Counted from the first letter of the stretch, positions 11,240-23,026 are shown. The stretch: DNA of 64,000 nucleotides from Bos javanicus (GCF_032452875.1 NC_083869.1:77184501-77248500); one strand, 5' to 3'. The notes: generated from the sequence alone by a model not told the origin. Numbers and translations: made by a program.

Positions 11240-12842
11240 ATATAGCTAAAGGTATATGAATGTTCTTGATCTGTACAGAAAGCCATTTTTTTTCTGTTTC
11301 ATTGCCTTTCTTTCTTGCGTGCTGTTTTATTTTTGAAGAAAATTCATTGATTTCTGCTCTATTTTTAAAAATTTTTGCTTGCTTTGAGTTTAGTATACTT
11401 CCATTTTTCTAGTTTCTCCTGATGGTAGTTTAGCTAACTGATTCAATCCTTTTCTTTCTTCCTGTCTAGGCATTTGCAATGTAAATTTACTTATAAATAC
11501 TACTTGACCTGTTGATAGGTTTATAATATTCTGTTTTTGTTTCCATTAAGTTAAAAGTATTTTTAAAATTTCCATGAATTTTTTCTTGACTCATTAGATA
11601 GAAGAGGATAATTTAACTTCAAGATATTTGGAAGTCTCCCATATTTCTTTTCAGTATTGATTTCTAATTTAAATCTGCAATGGTCAGAGAGCATACTTTC
11701 TATGGCTTTAATATTTAAAAAATTTTTTGTAGTCTATCATATGAAAACACTTCATATATGCTGAAAAATAGTGCATATTCTTGAATAGTTGAATTCAACA
11801 TTTTATATGTTAGATCAAGTTGTTAAAAGTGTTAGTAAGCTCTTCTATGTCTTCGCTGATTTTTTGTTTTGTTGTTTTATCAATTATTGGTTATCATGTA
11901 TTGAAATCTCCAAATGTTATTCTTGTTTTGTCTCTTTCTTCTTTCAGTTCTTCCCATTTTTGCCTCATGTATTTTGATACTCTGTTATAACATATGTACA
12001 CTTATATTTGCTGTCTTTTTAGTGTATTGACTCTTTTAGGAAAGTTCCTCTATGTTACTAGTGAGACTTTTTTCTTTTTTGCTTAAGTCTATTTAGTTTC
12101 ATGCTAATACATTCATTTTATTTCTAATATTTTCATTGTTTCTATAATATACACTATTCTATTCCTTTAAAATAAAACATAAACTCTTTTTTTAATCTAA
12201 GGTTTGTCTAATGAAGACAACATATATTTACATCTTTGTTTTCTCTATTCAGATACTATCTAACTTTTGATTGGTCTATAGTCCTTTGCATTTAGTATGA
12301 TTATTGATATGGTTGTATTTATATTTCATGTTTTGCTATTAATTTTCTATATGTAAATACTTTTTAATAATTTAAATTCTTTTCTAAGAAAAGTCTTTCT
12401 AGCCATTGCTGCTTTAACCATAGCTTTCTATAATATATTGTCTTCTTTTCCTTTCAGTGGTAACCCTTGACTTCCTAACATAGCAGTGTATATGGCAGTA
12501 TACTTTATGTTTTGTACATCTCCCCATCCTCTCCTCTCAGCTTCACCACATTTTACATTTCATTATTTTATTTTTTCCTTAGTTTCATTTTTTTACATTC
12601 ATATATCTAATATTTGGTTTATGTTCTTTAAGTTACATTTCGATCCCTAAAATTAAACTAAGAAAGTGTGGTTTATAATACTCCTAGTATTTATTCTTCC
12701 TTCCCCTCGTACCTGTTATGAGTCATTTTATTTCTACATCCATATTTTAAGTTTCCATCCACCCAGTTTCTAAGATTTTTGTTCTGTTCAAAATAAAAAT
12801 CCCACAAAATTTTGAGACTTAATTATAAATTTAAATTAATGT

Positions 12843-13213
12843 ATGATGCTTTTGAACTGTGGTGTTGGAGAACATTCTTGAGAGTCCCTTAGACTGCAAG
12901 GAGATCAAACTGGTTCATCCTAGAAGAAATCAGTCCTGAATATTCATTGGAAGGACTGATGCTGAAGCTGAAACTCCAATACTTTGGCCACCTGATGCAA
13001 AGAACTGACTCATTGGAAAAGGCCCTGATGCTGGGAAAGATTGAAGGCAGGAGAAGGGGATGACAGAGGATGAGATGGGTGGATGGCATCACCCACTCTA
13101 TGGCCATGAGTTTGAGCAAGATCTGGGAGTTGGTGATCATAGGGAAGCCTGGTGTGCTGCAGTCCATGGGGTCACGGAGAGTCAGACACAACTGAATGAC
13201 TGAACTGAACTGA
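12843..13213 (+). mobile_element. BovB LINE, 3' fragment
   Basis: Sense BovB tail from the FELWCW block (tttgaactgtggtgttgg) through QYFGHLM and the RMRWVDGITHSMAMS-like block to the gaactgaactga end. The codon after HLM is CAA. No open frame survives. Confidence 0.9.
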
Positions 13214-13507
13214 TTGCTCTCTGAGAGATATTTTGCTGTTAATTAAACAGCATTTTCTTTCACTAAATTATATTCTATAGCAGTTCTTAAATAAACATAT
13301 ATGCATCATTCAAACTGTACTAAATTCTCTTATATTTATAAATATTCATCTGTTTCATTTAACTCATAGAAGTTTGATTAGATATAAAAGTCTTAAACTA
13401 CTGTGTTCCTTAGAGCTCTGGAGGTATTGTATAATGTCCTCTGAGAACTATCTCAGGTTTTTTGTAACCTTCCATGTAGCTTGATATTTTATTTTGCCTT
13501 AAATATT

Positions 13508-13865
13508 CTGGCATCAGTTTGCTAGGAGTGCCATAACAAAGTACCAGATACTGAGTGTTTTAACCAATAGGCATTTCTTTTCTCATTGTTCTGGATGCTT
13601 GATTTTCAAAGCTGAGGTGCCAGGCAGGTTTATGTCTTTGAAGGCTTCTCTCCTAAGCTTGCTGTTGGCAATTCTTGTTATTTCTTCACATGGCCAGGCC
13701 TCTATTAGTTTGCATCCTTTTATTTTACTTTCTGACATTTTATTGGACTGGATTTACTACTGTTCTTTCTTTCAAAGTCTTATCTCTAAATGCAGTCACA
13801 TTCTGAGTTACTGGAGATTAAGACTTAAACATCCTGCAAAAGCCAATAATTTTAATCCATCGATT
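13508..13865 (-). mobile_element. MLT1-type LTR (ERVL-MaLR)
   Basis: Minus-strand match to the MLT1 LTR: tttgctaggagtgccataac, caaagtaccaga, tctcattgttctgga, tcttcacatggccaggcctc, then tctaaatgcagtcacattct and actggagattaagac. Old and partly shortened. A 93-codon plus-strand frame across it is fortuitous. Confidence 0.8.
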
Positions 13866-14141
13866 TTCAATTCTGTATAATGTTAATGATATTTTATTAA
13901 TTTTTATTTTTCTTTAGGAAAGCAATATTTACCTCAATGCCTAGGTTTAGGTTTTCTTTTTTTTTTTTTTTTTTTTGCATTGTATCTTGGAACTTTTCAA
14001 ATTTGATTCTTGTAGTTTAACAGGACAATAGTTATGTAACTGTGGCATCTCTTGTCTTTCCTAAGAAATAGTTCTATTTCCTTTTAATTTGTTGTTTGTT
14101 TTCTCTTACTCTTTTTCCCTACATTCTGCTTTGTATATACC
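13866..14141. other. Unassigned stretch with poly-T run
   Basis: Contains a T run at about 13957-13976; otherwise no recognised element. Confidence 0.35.
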
Positions 14142-14466
14142 AAGAAGATCCAGCCAGTCCATCCTAAAGGAGATCAGTCCTGGGTGTTCATTGGAGGGAC
14201 TGATGTTGAAGCTGAAACTCCAATACTTTGGCCACATGATGTGAAAAGCTGACTCATTTGAAAAGACGCTGATGCTGGGAAAGATTGAGGGCAGGAGGAG
14301 AAGGGGACAATAGAGGATGAGATTGTTGGATGGCATCACCGACTTGATGGACATGGGTTTGGGTGAACTCCAGGAGTTGGTGATGGACAGGGAGGCCTGG
14401 CGTGCTGCAGTTCATGGGGTCGCAAAGAGTCAGACAGGACTGAACGACTGAACTGAACTGAACTGC
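14142..14466 (+). mobile_element. BovB LINE, 3' fragment
   Basis: Sense BovB tail starting in the SNQSILKEISPG-encoding segment and running to gactgaactgaactgaactg. The codon after HLM is TGA (about 14232). Confidence 0.9.
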
Positions 14467-14699
14467 TGTCAGCAGTATCGACTTTGTCTTTATGCTACTT
14501 CTTACATAGAGTTTATTTCTGGCATGAATTTATTTTCCTCTATTTCACTTTTTTTAAAATTTGTCATTGTTTTAACTAAGGTCTGAGATCCTGAATCATA
14601 TCTTACTTTATTTTGTACTATCATCTTAAACTTTGAACACCTCTGATTTTATGTCAATATCTTATAATTTTTCAAAAATTTACATAATTTCATTTTATT

Positions 14700-14905
14700 T
14701 GCTTATTTTTTATTGACAAATAGTTAATTTGAAATATTATAGTTTTAGATGTACAGCATAGTAATTCAATGTTTGTATAGATTATACTCCATTTAAAGTT
14801 ATTATATAATATCAGCTGTATTCCCTGTACTGTATAATATGTCCTATAGCTTAATTTATTTTATACATTGTAATTTGTACCTTTCAATCCCCTACCCTTA
14901 TCTTG
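14700..14905 (-). mobile_element. Artiodactyl L1 3' UTR fragment
   Basis: Minus-strand match to the L1 3' UTR: ttttttattgacaaatagtt, tttagatgtacagcatagta, attccctgtactgtataata, ttaatttattttatacattg. The downstream 180 bases are too diverged to assign. Confidence 0.65.
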
Positions 14906-15120
14906 TATTTTCCATCTTTTATGATTTATGTGTGGTCACCACTTTTATCAGCTTTGTGATTTTTCTTTCCTGTCAAGGATTCTGTACTTTTCATCATGTC
15001 TCTAACCTCCTATTCCCTTTTAGTGTTACAAGTAGTGTCTCCTACATTGTATTGTTGCCTGTTTTAACATTTCTCACCTCTGAATAAAACATATACTTTG
15101 TATCAGCTATTTTAATGGGG

Positions 15121-15236
15121 ATAAACTAGAGAAGTATTATAAACCAGAAGAAGTACTATTGTAGGAATAAGCTAGAGAAGTATTGTAAACCAGAAGTTCT
15201 CTCTAGATCTCAGTAAGAAGTTCTCTCTAGATCTCA
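15121..15236 (+). repeat. Two short local direct-repeat pairs
   Basis: A 30-bp unit at 15121-15150 recurs at 15167-15196 with two mismatches. Its end overlaps a perfect 21-bp unit (15192-15212) repeated at 15216-15236, period 24. Not a known family; looks like replication slippage or a templated duplication. Confidence 0.9.
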
Positions 15237-15240
15237 TATA

Positions 15241-15273
15241 GTAAAATGACTATACAATATATAGTCATTTTAC
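15241..15273. repeat. Perfect 14-bp inverted repeat (hairpin)
   Basis: Arms gtaaaatgactata (15241-15254) and tatagtcattttac (15260-15273), loop caata. It begins four bases after the last direct repeat of the neighbouring cluster. Confidence 0.9.
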
Positions 15274-16284
15274 CCTCATTGATCTGACTTGAACTTCTTC
15301 CCAGGCAATAGAGATCAGAGCTGCAGGTTACTCAAAGTGATAAAAACCTCTTTTATGTGATGTGCTTCACAGAGAGACAGCATCCAGTGAAATGACTTCT
15401 CTGTGTACTTCATCAACAGGTTTGACTCCTTTGCTTCTTCATATGTGAAATGAGGTTCAAGAAAACTTTCACTACTGCACCAGTAGTCCATTGCCATTGT
15501 TCTAAAGATAATGTCAATTTGATCCTTCCAAGCAAGATATCTACTCTAGAAAATTGTTCAGATTTTACATTTGTGTGAGGTCACCAGCTATAAATGTCAG
15601 GTTATGTATCTCTCCACTCTTTCATGTAAATTTCAGTACATCTGTTAGCTTTCCCTTGAACACTATGAGGACATTATGTGTAATTCCTAGTCTCATTGAA
15701 ATTTCAACTTGATCTGATCTTCTTCTTCTAATTGTTTGGTGATATTTTTATTTTCTTTCTTTTTTTCATGAAAAAAAATGTGGTGGAAATGTGCTTACAC
15801 ATTCCTTTAAACATAAAATTATAATTAATGCATATCATTTAATGTATTGGCAATTTCAGACATAATTTCAAAGGCTGTGTTTGTATTAACTCATTTAGTG
15901 AGATTAGAATATCTAATTTTGTATATATTCATGTTTATGCATTTCCATGGTGAGGAGAGCATCAAAGGCTTTTATCAGACTTTCAAAAGGATATAGAATT
16001 TCAAAATGATTTAAAAACACTGATTCCAAAAGTAATATGATTAGCAAATTAAAAAGTCTTGAATGTAATTATGCTAAACACACTGGTTCTAGAACCCAAG
16101 AGACCAGAAAACTATTGAAATCAATCTGAAATTCCAAATGTACACTAAACATCCTCTACAGACTTTATGAATACACCATATGCTTGTTAACTATTGTTTT
16201 CCAGTTCCAAATTTATGGAAATGCACTTGTGAATAACATACAAATTTATACTGCCTTATTTTGTCAATGCATGTTTTCTCAATC
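15274..16284. other. Unassigned stretch with a 60-codon minus-strand frame
   Basis: No repeat was recognised in this kilobase. The frame at 15315-15497 (minus) reads with a protein-like composition (starts MAMDYWCSSESFLEPHFTY, acidic and aromatic residues, no low complexity). The surrounding minus strand carries stops in the same frame, so at best it is a decayed piece of an unknown gene or transposon. Confidence 0.35.
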
Positions 16285-16285
16285 A

Positions 16286-16497
16286 ATAATTAATAATAGT
16301 GAACACTTATTGAGCATTTAAAATTTGCAACTTTTATATGTGTATTTTTGCGTTTCATTTAAATTCTCAAAACAGCCTTATGAAGTTGATTCTGTTGTGA
16401 TTACCCCATTTTTGAGATTAGGAGATCAAAATATAAGAAAGTTAAGTAGTTTGACAACTTATGATAGTAAACAGTGAAGTGAGATCTGAATGCAGGC
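16286..16497 (-). mobile_element. MIR SINE
   Basis: Antisense MIR: aataatagtgaacacttatt, gagcatttaaaatttgcaac, ttcatttaaattctcaaaac, accccatttttgagattagg and a diverged head near 16480-16497. Typical of a mammal-wide old insertion. Confidence 0.8.
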
Positions 16498-16515
16498 TAT
16501 TAATTTCCAGAGGCT

Positions 16516-17488
16516 TCAGTTCAATTTAGACACTCAGTGGTGTCCAACTCTTTGCGACCCCATGAATCGCAGCACGCCAGGCCTCCCTGTCCATCACCAA
16601 CTCCCGGAGTTCACTCAGACTCATGTTCATCAAGTTGGTGATGCCACCCAGACATCTCATCCTCTGTCGTCCCCTTCTCCTCCTGCACTCAGTCCCTCCC
16701 AGCATCAGAGTCTTTTCCAACGAGTCAACACTTCACATGAGGTGGCCAAAGTATTGGAGTTTCAGCTTTAGCATCAGTCCTTCCAAAGAACACCCAGGAC
16801 TGATCTCCTTTAGAATGGACTGGTTGGATCTCCTTGCAGTCCAAGGGACTCTCAAGAGTCTTCTCCAACACCACAGTTCAAAGGCATCAATTCTTCGGCG
16901 CTCAGCTTTCTTCACACTCCAACTCTCACATCCATACATGACCACTGGAAAAACCACAGCCTTGACTAGACAGACCTTTGTTGGCAAAGTAATGTCTCTG
17001 CTTTTCAATATGCTATCTAGGTTGGTCATAAGTTTTCTTCCAAGGAGTAAGTGTCTTTTAATTTCATGTCTGCAATCACCATCTGCAGTGATTTTGGAGC
17101 CCCCCAAAATAAAGTCTGACACTGTTTCCAGTGTTTCCCCACCTATTTGCCATGAAGTGATGGGACCAGATGCCATGATCTTCGTTTTCTGAATGTTGAG
17201 TTTTAAGCCAACTTTTTCACTTTCTTCTTTCACTTTCATCAAGAGGCTTTTTAGTTCCTCTTCACTTTCTGCCATAAGGGTGGTGTCCTCTGCATATCTG
17301 AGGTTATTGGTATTTCTCCCAACAATCTTGATTCCAGCTTGTGCTTCTTCCAGACCAGCGTTTCTCTTGATGTACTCTGCATATAAATTAAATAAGCAGT
17401 GTGACAATATACAGCCTTGACGTACTCCTTTTCCTATTTGGAACCAGTCTGTTGTTCCATGTCCAGTTCTAACTGTTGCTTCCTGACC
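16516..17488 (-). mobile_element. BovB LINE, 5'-truncated copy
   Basis: Antisense BovB of about 970 bp. It runs from the tail (agttcaatttagacactcag at the left) back to the NLYAGQEA-encoding segment at 17488. It keeps one of the longest uninterrupted BovB frames of the window (16733-17407), which suggests a relatively recent insertion. Confidence 0.93.
16733..17407 (-). pseudogene. BovB RT palm/thumb and C-terminal region, 224-codon frame
   Basis: Open frame covering RT motif C to the C-terminal domain. In order: SHCLFNLYAEY, GLEEAQAGIKI, NLRYAEDTTLMAESEEELKS, KVGLKLNIQKTKIMAS, SKITADGDCRHEIKRHLLLG, DITLPTKVCLVKAVV, MYGCESW, DAFELWCWRRLLRVPW, NQSILKEISPG and QYFGHLM. The catalytic YADD is YAED here, so the second-strand of the metal-binding pair is preserved only as a conservative Glu. 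It ends at a TGA that replaces the CGA codon after HLM. The start Met is internal. Inactive: no endonuclease, no N-terminal RT. Confidence 0.88.
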
Positions 17489-17489
17489 T

Positions 17490-18403
17490 TAACTATTATG
17501 TTAAAATCATGTTCACCATATTCTGAAACTCATCCTTTTTTGAGATCTGTCATGCTTTGCTTTTGTTTGTTTAAAATACTGAAACAGGGTCTCCATTACA
17601 TGACAATAGTGAAACTGAGCGTAAACTTCTTCTGATAGTCAGTGAGTCATCCTTGCGAGCTTATTTACTATATGATGCTGTAAAATGGTTAGAAAATTAA
17701 CCTACTTTGTAGTGAAGAGAGACCAGTCAAGGAAGAATGGGGCTGATTTAAAGAAGCAAGACTGGCAACAAAATGTTAGGACAAGGTTCTGAAGAATCAG
17801 TGTCCTATCTTTTGTATTTCATTCAGTAGAAAATGGGTATATATAAGAAGGAACTGCGTTGGTTCTGTCCTATGACAGAAACTCAGGACAATCCATGGCA
17901 GGCTCTGAGGATGTCTGAAGTTTGTCTTGAATCCCGATGCAAGTCATCAATGCCTTTTTTCTGTTTCTGCTATCCTTGTTTCAACCTCCACTTCCTCCCT
18001 TTGTCTTCTTGTCTGCTCATCACTTCCTGTTGGTCTTTTCAAGGGATCAACGATTTTCAATCATACTGCATGACCTCTGTTCTAGATCTATTTCAGATCT
18101 ATTTATTTCAGACTCTCTGCTGGAGCTGCCTGAACCAGCATAGCCCTGTACCTCTGCTCCATCAGTTTCCCAGTTCTTGTAACAGAAATAGGGAATTAGG
18201 GATGATTAAATGTATTCGGTGTGTTTGGAAGTGAATGCACTGAGAGGAAATTAATATTAAAATGGTGTGCAAATTGAGGATTATAGATTCATTTAAAGAA
18301 TCCATATCATTTTAAACATTTCTAGCCTCACCAATCTTTTTTGACTTTTTTTTCATAGCTAGGCTGAGTTCTATCTGTAGGTCATAGCACAATCTATTAA
18401 TGT
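17490..18403. other. Unassigned stretch
   Basis: No repeat recognised. A 133-codon plus-strand frame (17833-18234) is rich in Cys, Phe, Leu and Ser because of a pyrimidine-rich stretch at 17940-18130, and has no recognisable domain; I do not call it a gene. Confidence 0.35.
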
Positions 18404-18497
18404 TCTCATTCACTCAGTCATGTCTGACTCTTTGTGACCCCATGGACTGGAGCCTGCCAGGCAAGAATACTGGCGTGGGTTGCCATTTCCTTCTCCA
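18404..18497 (-). mobile_element. Bov-tA/Bov-A SINE fragment
   Basis: Antisense Bov-A body (cactcagtcatgtctgactc, ggactggagcctgccaggca, gcgtgggttgccatttcctt), no tRNA head. Confidence 0.85.
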
Positions 18498-19490
18498 CAA
18501 GCTACTAACAGCACTGTACAAATGAACAGTCTTACAAAGTAATGAGATTTGAAAGTACAAACAAATTGCAATTGAATTTGTAGTTCACTTTTATAAAAGA
18601 GAAGGTCCGGTGGTAAAATCTTTCTCTTTTGTCATTATCTGATTCTGTTCGCACTGTGTTTTATCCTGAAGACATTTAATGTTTTGGTGAATAAAGATTA
18701 TCTTATAGTATCTTTTTTAAGCAAAGTGCAAGAAAAGTGAAACTTTATAAACAATCACATGTTTATTGTATTATCAAAATAAACTCATACACTGGTTGGA
18801 TAGGGATGTCTATTTTGGGAGATATTTGTCCTGAATTTAAAATTTAGCTTTCTAAGCTTTTGGCATTCAGTTTTGCCATTATCTTTTCTTTGTCCAGAGT
18901 ATTCAGAATTTTAACAATGTTTATCTTGATTTTCTATTTATAAGTGTTCATTTAAATATCCTCTTTTAATGTAACTATATTTATCTCAGGTATACCTCTG
19001 GGCCCAACGGGGATGATTTTGGGCTTGTATATCCAATGCAATAAACATTATTTTGTATTCTATAGAAAATAAACCTTTCCTTTTTCCCTTATGAAGCAGC
19101 TGTCCAACTAGGCAGAGTGGGAGAGGGAATAAATGTCTTCCATTTTAAGGAAATATAATATTTTTAGTCCTGGCTTTACACCCACTATTGTACCTGTTAG
19201 AATGAAGTTATGCACATTTTGGTTTTCCTCTTTTCTGTCTTTCTCTTCCTTTCTTTATTCCTCTTTTCTCCTTTTCTCTCTTCCTTTATTTTGATATATA
19301 CTGAGTTTCTTTTTTCCCCCACTGCTAGCTAACAGACTATCACTTTCTGGTCTGTTATTTCACATGCATCTGTCAGCTTCCAAAAACATTATAGTCATTG
19401 TTTTTGCTTCTATTTCATTGTAAATTTATGCTTGTAAGTAAAATTTTGATGTAATCCTCATGTGATATTGGGGTAGAATATGCGTGTTTA
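18498..19490. other. Unassigned AT-rich stretch
   Basis: Contains only a pyrimidine-rich run at about 19225-19290. No recognised element or coding frame. Confidence 0.35.
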
Positions 19491-19494
19491 ATTG

Positions 19495-19650
19495 GCCAGC
19501 TGAAGAAATCCTCCAACTATTTTCCAAACCCTAATTTTCTCAACTTTAAAGTAGGGATAATACTATTTACCTTACACAGTTGTGTGAAGATTGGAAACAA
19601 TATTTCCATGAATGATCTCTTTCACCTAGAAATGCTCTAAACTTTAAACT
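19495..19650 (+). mobile_element. MIR SINE fragment
   Basis: Sense MIR core: tttctcaactttaaagtagg, gataatactatttaccttac, acagttgtgtgaagattgga. Heavily diverged, ends not visible. Confidence 0.55.
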
Positions 19651-19859
19651 TACTTATATAGCTCTCATTCCATTTCTATTTCTGAATTGGAGACAAATTC
19701 TTTACCTGCTCTGCCATCAGAGGTAGAGCACTATGTGACAGAAATCTAAAACTTCATATTTTATGGGAGAATGCTTCTGTATAATTTTCTAATGCAAATG
19801 AAGAATAACACATTTCACAAGGTAATTAGAAATGAGTATCAAAATAATACTAATACCAA

Positions 19860-20000
19860 AATAAACATCAATTATATATATATAATATATCTTGCTTGAA
19901 GGAATATATAAATAACATATAAACACTAATAATATATAAATACCAAAATAATACATAAATACCAATAATATCTTGCTTGAAGAAATGGGAATTGAGATTC
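19860..20000 (+). repeat. AT-rich imperfect duplication
   Basis: The block atatcttgcttgaagg(a)aat at about 19887 recurs near 19968 as atatcttgcttgaagaaat with ATA-rich sequence between. Low-complexity, period about 81. Confidence 0.6.
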
Positions 20001-20845
20001 CCATTAGGGAATTTCTGGTTTTTATAGCAGTTTTCATAAAATTGATTTTTTTATTGTGTACATGCATAATTAAAAAATAAGCTATACTATGCAAATAAAT
20101 GCATAAGAATAGAATTTTTAATGTGAAAGAAAGGAACAGAGAAAAGGATGGAGGCAGGGAAGTAGGTTCAGACTTTGTTGGAATTCTAATGGCTAATGAT
20201 TGGGCTAAGTCTAATCTGAAACTGTCTGACTTCATTACCTAATGCTGCCTGAAAATAGAAGTAATTAATTTATGATCAATGGCAGACAAATCCAATGCCA
20301 ATCTGTTACACAGTCATCAGCAGGAGTTTCATGGCATCATCTCAGTCACATCTTTGTGTCCTTTAACTCCAAGAAAAGAGTCTACCTAGGTAAAGGGCCC
20401 TCACTCCAGTCTTAATCTACTCCAGCCCAGACTTTGCTGAATCCCATAAGTCTCTTCCTGAATTTTGAAACCACTATCTCATTCTGGCAAGAACATTTTA
20501 TGACTTCTATCACCTCAAGAAAGTACAGGGAGAAAAGCTCTTTTGGATCTAGTCCCTGACTTTCTTGCCTAATTTCTTATAAAAATCCCATCCTTAGAGA
20601 AAGCTCCAGATGTTGGATTTGGAGGGCAGCATGGACTTTCTCACTTTTGTATTCTCCATTAGCACAAAAGCCACTTTCAATCACTATTGCTAACATCTTT
20701 GTTAGGGAAATGTAGTTTCCAGAACATTCCTTTTATTGTACCTTTCTCACATTGTCACTCCTAAATCTTTCCTTATTTTAACCATGGAGTCATGTTTCCT
20801 AAGCCTTGGATATTCTGAAATGCTTACAATTTCCCAAATCTATCA
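20001..20845. other. Unassigned stretch
   Basis: No recognised element; no frame with protein-like support. Confidence 0.35.
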
Positions 20846-20849
20846 TGTC

Positions 20850-21115
20850 CTATCAGAGTCTGGATTTGTGCATGCTATTTCAATTTCCTGGATGCCCAAT
20901 AACCTTGACTGATGACCTGGCATATTTCAACATAGCATTCATGGGTCTCCTCTGTTCAAGGTTTCCTTCACTCCTCCCTACTCATTCCGTGTACATCTTC
21001 TGTAGTGACTATACCTACTGTGAGCCACAAGAGAGTAGGAAGTATTTCTCATTTCACTTTTTATCTTTATTCTCCGGTATAAGGCCTGCACAAAAAAGGA
21101 ACTCCAAAGTCTCCA
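20850..21115 (+). mobile_element. L2 LINE 3' fragment
   Basis: Sense L2-like order of blocks: gtgcatgctatttcaatttc, ctggatgccc, caaggtttccttcactcctc, ctgtgagccacaagagagta and aggcctgcacaaaaaaggaa. Strongly decayed; assignment rests on block order. Confidence 0.5.
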
Positions 21116-21366
21116 GTAAGTAATAGTGAACACAATGTGGGTAGAAAACACTAGGGATGGCAAATGAGTTCATATTAACTAATAACTTCTGCAGTCTGTG
21201 TTTTTAACTTGTAGGAAGTGGGAGCAAAGATGAAATTCATCAACGTCTGTAGTAATAAACTTTGATGATGCATGATTTCTTTGAGCCTGTGGTGAAGAAA
21301 CATATGTTGAATAACTAAGTATGCAAATTTAAAGTTAAATATTAACAAAAAACAGCTATGACCATA

Positions 21367-21712
21367 CAGTTGGACTCCATTATCCAGAGGTCTTATTTTC
21401 ATGGGCTCAACCTATCAAGGATAGAAGCTATCCCCCCCAAAATTTCAGAAACTTCCAAAAAAAAAAAAAACTTGAGTTTACCCCATGCTGGCAACTATTT
21501 ACACAGCATCTATATTATAAGTAGTACTATTTACATAGAATTTACATGGCATTAGGTATTATATGTAATCTAGAAATGATTTAAAGTATCAGAGGATATG
21601 TATAGGTTATATGCAAGTACTACACCATTTTATATAACAGAAAAACTACTACATGTTTTGGTATCCACAGGAGTTCCTGAAAACAATTCCCTGCAGATAC
21701 AAAGGGTGACTG
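21367..21712. mobile_element. Tigger-type DNA transposon (non-autonomous)
   Basis: Termini cagttggactccattatcc and gatacaaagggtgactg are imperfect inverted repeats, flanked by TA at 21365-21366 and 21713-21714. The interior blocks gcaactatttacacagcatc, ggcattaggtattatatgta and tgcaagtactacaccatttt fit a known TcMar-Tigger mammalian element. No transposase. Confidence 0.8.
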
Positions 21713-21714
21713 TA

Positions 21715-22540
21715 CATACAAAAACTGCATTGCATTATTTTACAGCATCTAGTAACTACAGTCATTTTTCACCCTTGACTTGAAACACAGCATTAAATGA
21801 ATAATGCTCATATTGTTCACAATTTTAACCTACCTCAAAGAGCAAACCCCATATCTATTCGAATATTTTACCTTCCCCAGCTGAAAGCAACAGTGGAAAC
21901 CTGAGACAGGCAGGAGGCAATTCAGTGAGCTATAGACAGGCAGAGTTGAGGCTTTGCATTTTAATGCAAGTTCTCATTTTGATGTCTAAACCAAAACAAA
22001 AATAAAGAATTTCAGTTGAAATGACTAAAGCTTCTTGTTTTAGAGTCAATAAATAAGTTATTTCTGCTACTTTGCTTTTCTGAAACAAATTGGGTAAACA
22101 TGGCTTGTGAAAGTTTGATGTTTTAGCATGTATGGTTAACAAGCTTTACTGAGAAAGTTTAGGGCCTCTTGCAAAAATGTGGCAAACATTTAAAGACAAT
22201 CAAATGGCAGAGTATAAAGTTCACTAAAGAAAACTGCCACCTTTTTCTCCATCCAGAAGCACTGGCTATAAATACACAAGTCTTATTGATTCTTGTGGAC
22301 GTGTTTCTGTTCATGACTTTGACATTAGGAGAACACAGTTACTTCTTTTCCCTTTTGTAGACATGCTTTTCCTAACACAGCTCAAAGATATTGAAGCAGA
22401 AAGTAGTTCATTTATGAAAGTCTACACAAAAGTTACCAAGTCTAAGCTTACTCTGCTTGCTATACAAGAGGCCAGTGAATCCAAGAGATGGAATGCTGAG
22501 CTGGCCGAGAAATGGCAGACTAATGTCTCAAAATAACCAT
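21715..22540. other. Unassigned stretch
   Basis: No recognised repeat. Several 60-70 codon frames, none with a motif. Confidence 0.35.
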
Positions 22541-23026
22541 CTTGTTGGGGTCTGGCTCTTGTTGGGGTCTGGATGCCAGACCCCAACTTTTATTGATCAG
22601 AGATGGGGGTGGGTGAGAAAACAAGGTAAAAAGGCCATTTAATCTTTCAAGTATCTCGTAGAATGGCAAGCCTCAGGCAGGGCAATTTGTTAATTTCTTC
22701 CTCCCTGGAATCTACAGATTGTCAGTTTTCTGAACAAAGGAAATTTAGCTTAACAGTCAGGCCGAGGGGCAGGATTCGCTGAGGCAGGCCATTATGTGTG
22801 ATTATAATAACAAAAGTGCCCCCCAAACAGATCTACCACAGAAGAGTCAAAATTGGCTCTTCCCAGTTACACAGAGACAGGCTCACATTTAACCAACATC
22901 TATAAGATTTAGAGTTCACTTCTCAAGTTTTCAATTCTTTTTCTTTCATTTATTCATTCCTTCTATATAAGTAGATCTTTCTTACCTCCAGAAATGTTTA
23001 CCTGAATCACTCCCAGGATAGCATTC
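22541..23026 (-). mobile_element. LTR-like element H, copy 1 (left part)
   Basis: Reads as the 3' part of an LTR on the minus strand: it ends CCAGACCCCAACA (plus strand tgttggggtctgg), with an AATAAA on the minus strand about 22575-22580 (tttatt on the plus). The terminal tgttggggtctgg is doubled (cttgttggggtctgg at 22541-22555 and 22558-22572). The unit continues after the inserted LTR at 23510-23590. Other copies are at 23594-23828 plus 31911-32105, and at 32106-32460. I call it H for reference; no family name. Confidence 0.6.
22561..22587. repeat. Perfect 12-bp hairpin at LTR H end
   Basis: gttggggtctgg (22561-22572), loop atg, ccagaccccaac (22576-22587). It lies at the putative U5 end of H. 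Confidence 0.9.

Larger units (their letters stand above)
9596..12842 (-). mobile_element. Old L1 ORF2 region, heavily decayed
   Basis: About 3 kb of T-rich sequence that matches L1 ORF2 read on the minus strand: the 10400-10740 palm/thumb segment (ttagtctgtagtctcctttg, ggtaatgaactcatagaata), 11640-11780 (ctgcaatggtcagagagcat), 11880-11990 and 12150-12360. No open frame remains. It is interrupted at 10512-10625 and 11021-11239. Family within L1M not determined; the last 400 bases are the least certain. Confidence 0.7.

Noticed and set aside
16623..17192. 189-codon plus-strand open frame
   Set aside because: Antisense shadow of the BovB RT fragment at 16733-17407.
17833..18234. 133-codon plus-strand open frame
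   Set aside because: Composition follows a pyrimidine-rich tract (Cys, Phe, Leu, Ser); no domain, no promoter or splice context.
19789..20235. 148-codon minus-strand open frame
   Set aside because: Low-complexity Ile/Tyr/Leu-rich translation of ATA-rich repeats.
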